Below the pieces are notes generated by a model, which made no database searches, had not been told where the DNA came from, and worked only from the letters and a program-made list of their open reading frames with translations. A DNA stretch of 16,258 nucleotides from an uncultured Oscillospiraceae bacterium (GTDB lineage Bacteria; Bacillota; Clostridia; Oscillospirales; Oscillospiraceae), in NCBI GenBank assembly GCA_910579725.1, contig CAJTUD010000065.1:1-16258 (forward strand), read 5' to 3'. This document shows positions 14,609 to 16,258 of the stretch, piece by piece. A program made the translations under genes and the position numbers. The first letter of the stretch is position 1. Each line of letters begins with the position of its first letter.

Positions 14609-16195
14609 ATGAAAGGAAAGCTGACATTACAGCAACGCCTGGTCCTGCCCATCGTTCTGCTGGGACTGGTGGCCTTGCTGTCCAATATCCTGGCGGTATT
14701 CAGCATCAACAACGTCCACGCTAACGCGGGCACCATTGTGGATGAATTTATGGTCAGCGAAGCCCGGTTAGAGGATATCCGCCGCTCCATGATGGACATT
14801 CACCGGCTGTCGCTGTCCCATATCGTGGCCGCAGACCATGCCACAATGATCCGTCTGGTTCAGGAAATCAAGGCGGAGGAGGAGGCGCTGGATGAAAAGC
14901 TGGCAGCCTACGCGGAGTTTGTTGCCGGGGAGGACGTGGCTGTATACCGCTCTTTGGCAGAAGACTATGACGCGTTCAAGCATGCGCTGGTCCATTTGGT
15001 CTGCGCCAGTGCGGACAGCAAAACGCAGGACGCTTACGCTACGGCCAATGGCGACGTGGCTACCTGGATCGACGCTGCGGAGAAGGACATGGACGCCCTT
15101 TACGCCTCCGTCAGCGCCCAGGCGGAAGCGGCCAAGGGACGCCTGACGCTGGTATATATTGCGTCCCTGATTACCAGCGCCATTACCCTCGTGCTGGGGA
15201 TTGTGCTGGTGGCGGCGGCTTTCCGTATCATCCGGAAATATGTAATCGCACCGATCCGGGACGCTATGGGCATGCTCCAGGACAGTTCGGAACGCATCAG
15301 CGGCGTGGTGGGCGAGGTTCGCCGGAGGACCCAGACCTCCAGCGGCAGCGTCCGCAAGCTCTCCGGCCTGACAGAACAGCTTTCCGCTGCCTTGGAGGAA
15401 ATCGCCGGCAGCACCACCGCCATCAGCGCCAACGCCTCCGGTACTCAGAGCGACGCCAAGGACATGGTGGAAGAGTGCGCCGCCATCACCGCCTATTCCG
15501 CCGGTATGAGAAGCCGGGCGGAGGACATGGAGCGGTCCGCACAGGCGGAACTGGAGAAAATCCGCGCCAAAACGGAGGAGATCATGGCTGTGCTGCATCA
15601 GGCTATCGAAAAAAGCCACAGCGTCAGCCAGATCGATTCCCTGACAAAAGACATTCTCTCCATCTCCTCCTCTACGGATCTCATCGCAATTAACGCTTCT
15701 ATTGAAGCGGCCCGGGCTGGTACGGCCGGGAAGGGATTCGCTGTAGTGGCCCAGGAAATCCGCAAGCTGGCAGATTCCTGCGCGGAAACCGCCAACCATA
15801 TTCAGGAAGTCAGCGGGGTGGTTACAGGAGCTGTGGACTACCTCTCCAGCAGCGCACAGGAGCTGGCCAGTTACCTGGGGCAGGCCACCTTGTCTCAGGT
15901 GGAGCAATCCGTACAGGCCGGAGAACAGTATCGGGAGGATTCCGTCTACATAGGACACGCTATGGAAGCCTTCAATCAGCGGGCAGACCGGCTGAGAACC
16001 GCCATGGACGAAATTGCCGGAGCCATCGCCAGCATTTCCGGGGCTATCGACGGTGCAGCCTCCGGTATCACCGGCGCGGCCGGAAGTACCCGCGTGCTGG
16101 TGGAAGACATGGCCGGTATCACCGCGCGGATGGATACCAATCAGGAGATCGTGGGAGAGTTACAGCGGCAGATGGATGTGTTTGCCAATCTTTGA
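14609..16195 (+). CDS. Methyl-accepting chemotaxis protein with four-helix-bundle-like sensor
   Basis: This 528-residue transmembrane chemoreceptor has TM1 at about 11-34, a helical extracytoplasmic sensor at about 35-177 resembling the 4HB_MCP type, TM2 at about 180-207 and a cytoplasmic coiled-coil signalling domain. The conserved hairpin tip that contacts CheW and CheA is clear at about 352-395: STDLIAINASIEAARAGTAG, then KGFAVVAQEIRKLADS. The linker after TM2 (YVIAPIRDAMGML) resembles the start of a HAMP domain but is very short, so a full HAMP appears to be missing or degenerate. GGAGG lies 8 bases before the ATG. The preceding gene encodes a binding lipoprotein, the likely ligand presenter. 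No che genes are in the window. Confidence 0.94.
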   Translation: MKGKLTLQQRLVLPIVLLGLVALLSNILAVFSINNVHANAGTIVDEFMVSEARLEDIRRSMMDIHRLSLSHIVAADHATMIRLVQEIKAEEEALDEKLAAYAEFVAGEDVAVYRSLAEDYDAFKHALVHLVCASADSKTQDAYATANGDVATWIDAAEKDMDALYASVSAQAEAAKGRLTLVYIASLITSAITLVLGIVLVAAAFRIIRKYVIAPIRDAMGMLQDSSERISGVVGEVRRRTQTSSGSVRKLSGLTEQLSAALEEIAGSTTAISANASGTQSDAKDMVEECAAITAYSAGMRSRAEDMERSAQAELEKIRAKTEEIMAVLHQAIEKSHSVSQIDSLTKDILSISSSTDLIAINASIEAARAGTAGKGFAVVAQEIRKLADSCAETANHIQEVSGVVTGAVDYLSSSAQELASYLGQATLSQVEQSVQAGEQYREDSVYIGHAMEAFNQRADRLRTAMDEIAGAIASISGAIDGAASGITGAAGSTRVLVEDMAGITARMDTNQEIVGELQRQMDVFANL

Positions 16196-16258
16196 TTTCA
16201 GGCGGCGTTCCCTTCTCTTTTGCTGCATTGCCCGGAAAGGCGGGGCGCACAAGTGTGC

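Noticed and set aside
16196..16258. Imperfect inverted repeats after the chemoreceptor (CCCG...CGGG and GCGCAC...GTGTGC)
   Set aside because: The stems are short or imperfect and the window ends within them, so no terminator or other site can be supported.
1..16258. CRISPR arrays, insertion sequences, tRNA or rRNA genes, prophage or defence genes
   Set aside because: I found no spaced direct-repeat array, transposase, integrase, tRNA-like cloverleaf or known defence-gene motif when reading both strands.

Overview
The window looks like chromosomal DNA from a high-GC Clostridia-type Firmicute, most likely an Oscillospiraceae gut anaerobe of the Flavonifractor/Oscillibacter/Lawsonibacter sort. 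This is inferred from lipoprotein-type solute-binding proteins, strong AGGAGG-like ribosome binding sites, MsmX-type ATPase and FloT-type flotillin sequences, perfect-stem Rho-independent terminators, and a GC content near 60%. No search was run, so the taxon is an inference.

Layout. Positions 1-10767 are one long minus-strand locus for an ABC-type carbohydrate uptake system with unusual extra parts. In transcription order it holds two tandem paralogous ~850-residue solute-binding lipoproteins, each with an N-terminal propeller-like half before the binding half. A MalF-type permease and a MalG-type permease follow. Next come a HlyD-family adaptor with a very long coiled coil and a two-TM protein carrying a MacB-type extracytoplasmic core domain. 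The last gene is an MsmX/MalK-type ATPase that runs off the left edge. Overlapping or close junctions suggest co-transcription. Each binding-protein gene also has its own upstream region with the same 11-bp-spaced direct repeat over the -35 position, so one regulator probably controls both.

Positions 10929-12707 (minus) hold a flotillin/SPFH gene closed by a strong terminator. It is preceded by a leader that I read as a yybP-ykoY-type manganese riboswitch with a mutually exclusive intrinsic terminator. A Mn2+ riboswitch in front of a flotillin gene is the most striking regulatory observation in the window.

Positions 12838-13215 (plus) hold secG with a good promoter and terminator, divergent from the flotillin unit. 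Positions 13267-16195 (plus) hold a two-gene unit: a classic ~410-residue solute-binding lipoprotein with a near-consensus promoter, then a methyl-accepting chemotaxis protein with a four-helix-bundle-like sensor. No permease lies beside this pair, which suggests a binding protein dedicated to chemosensing. The last 63 bases (16196-16258) hold no feature I can support.
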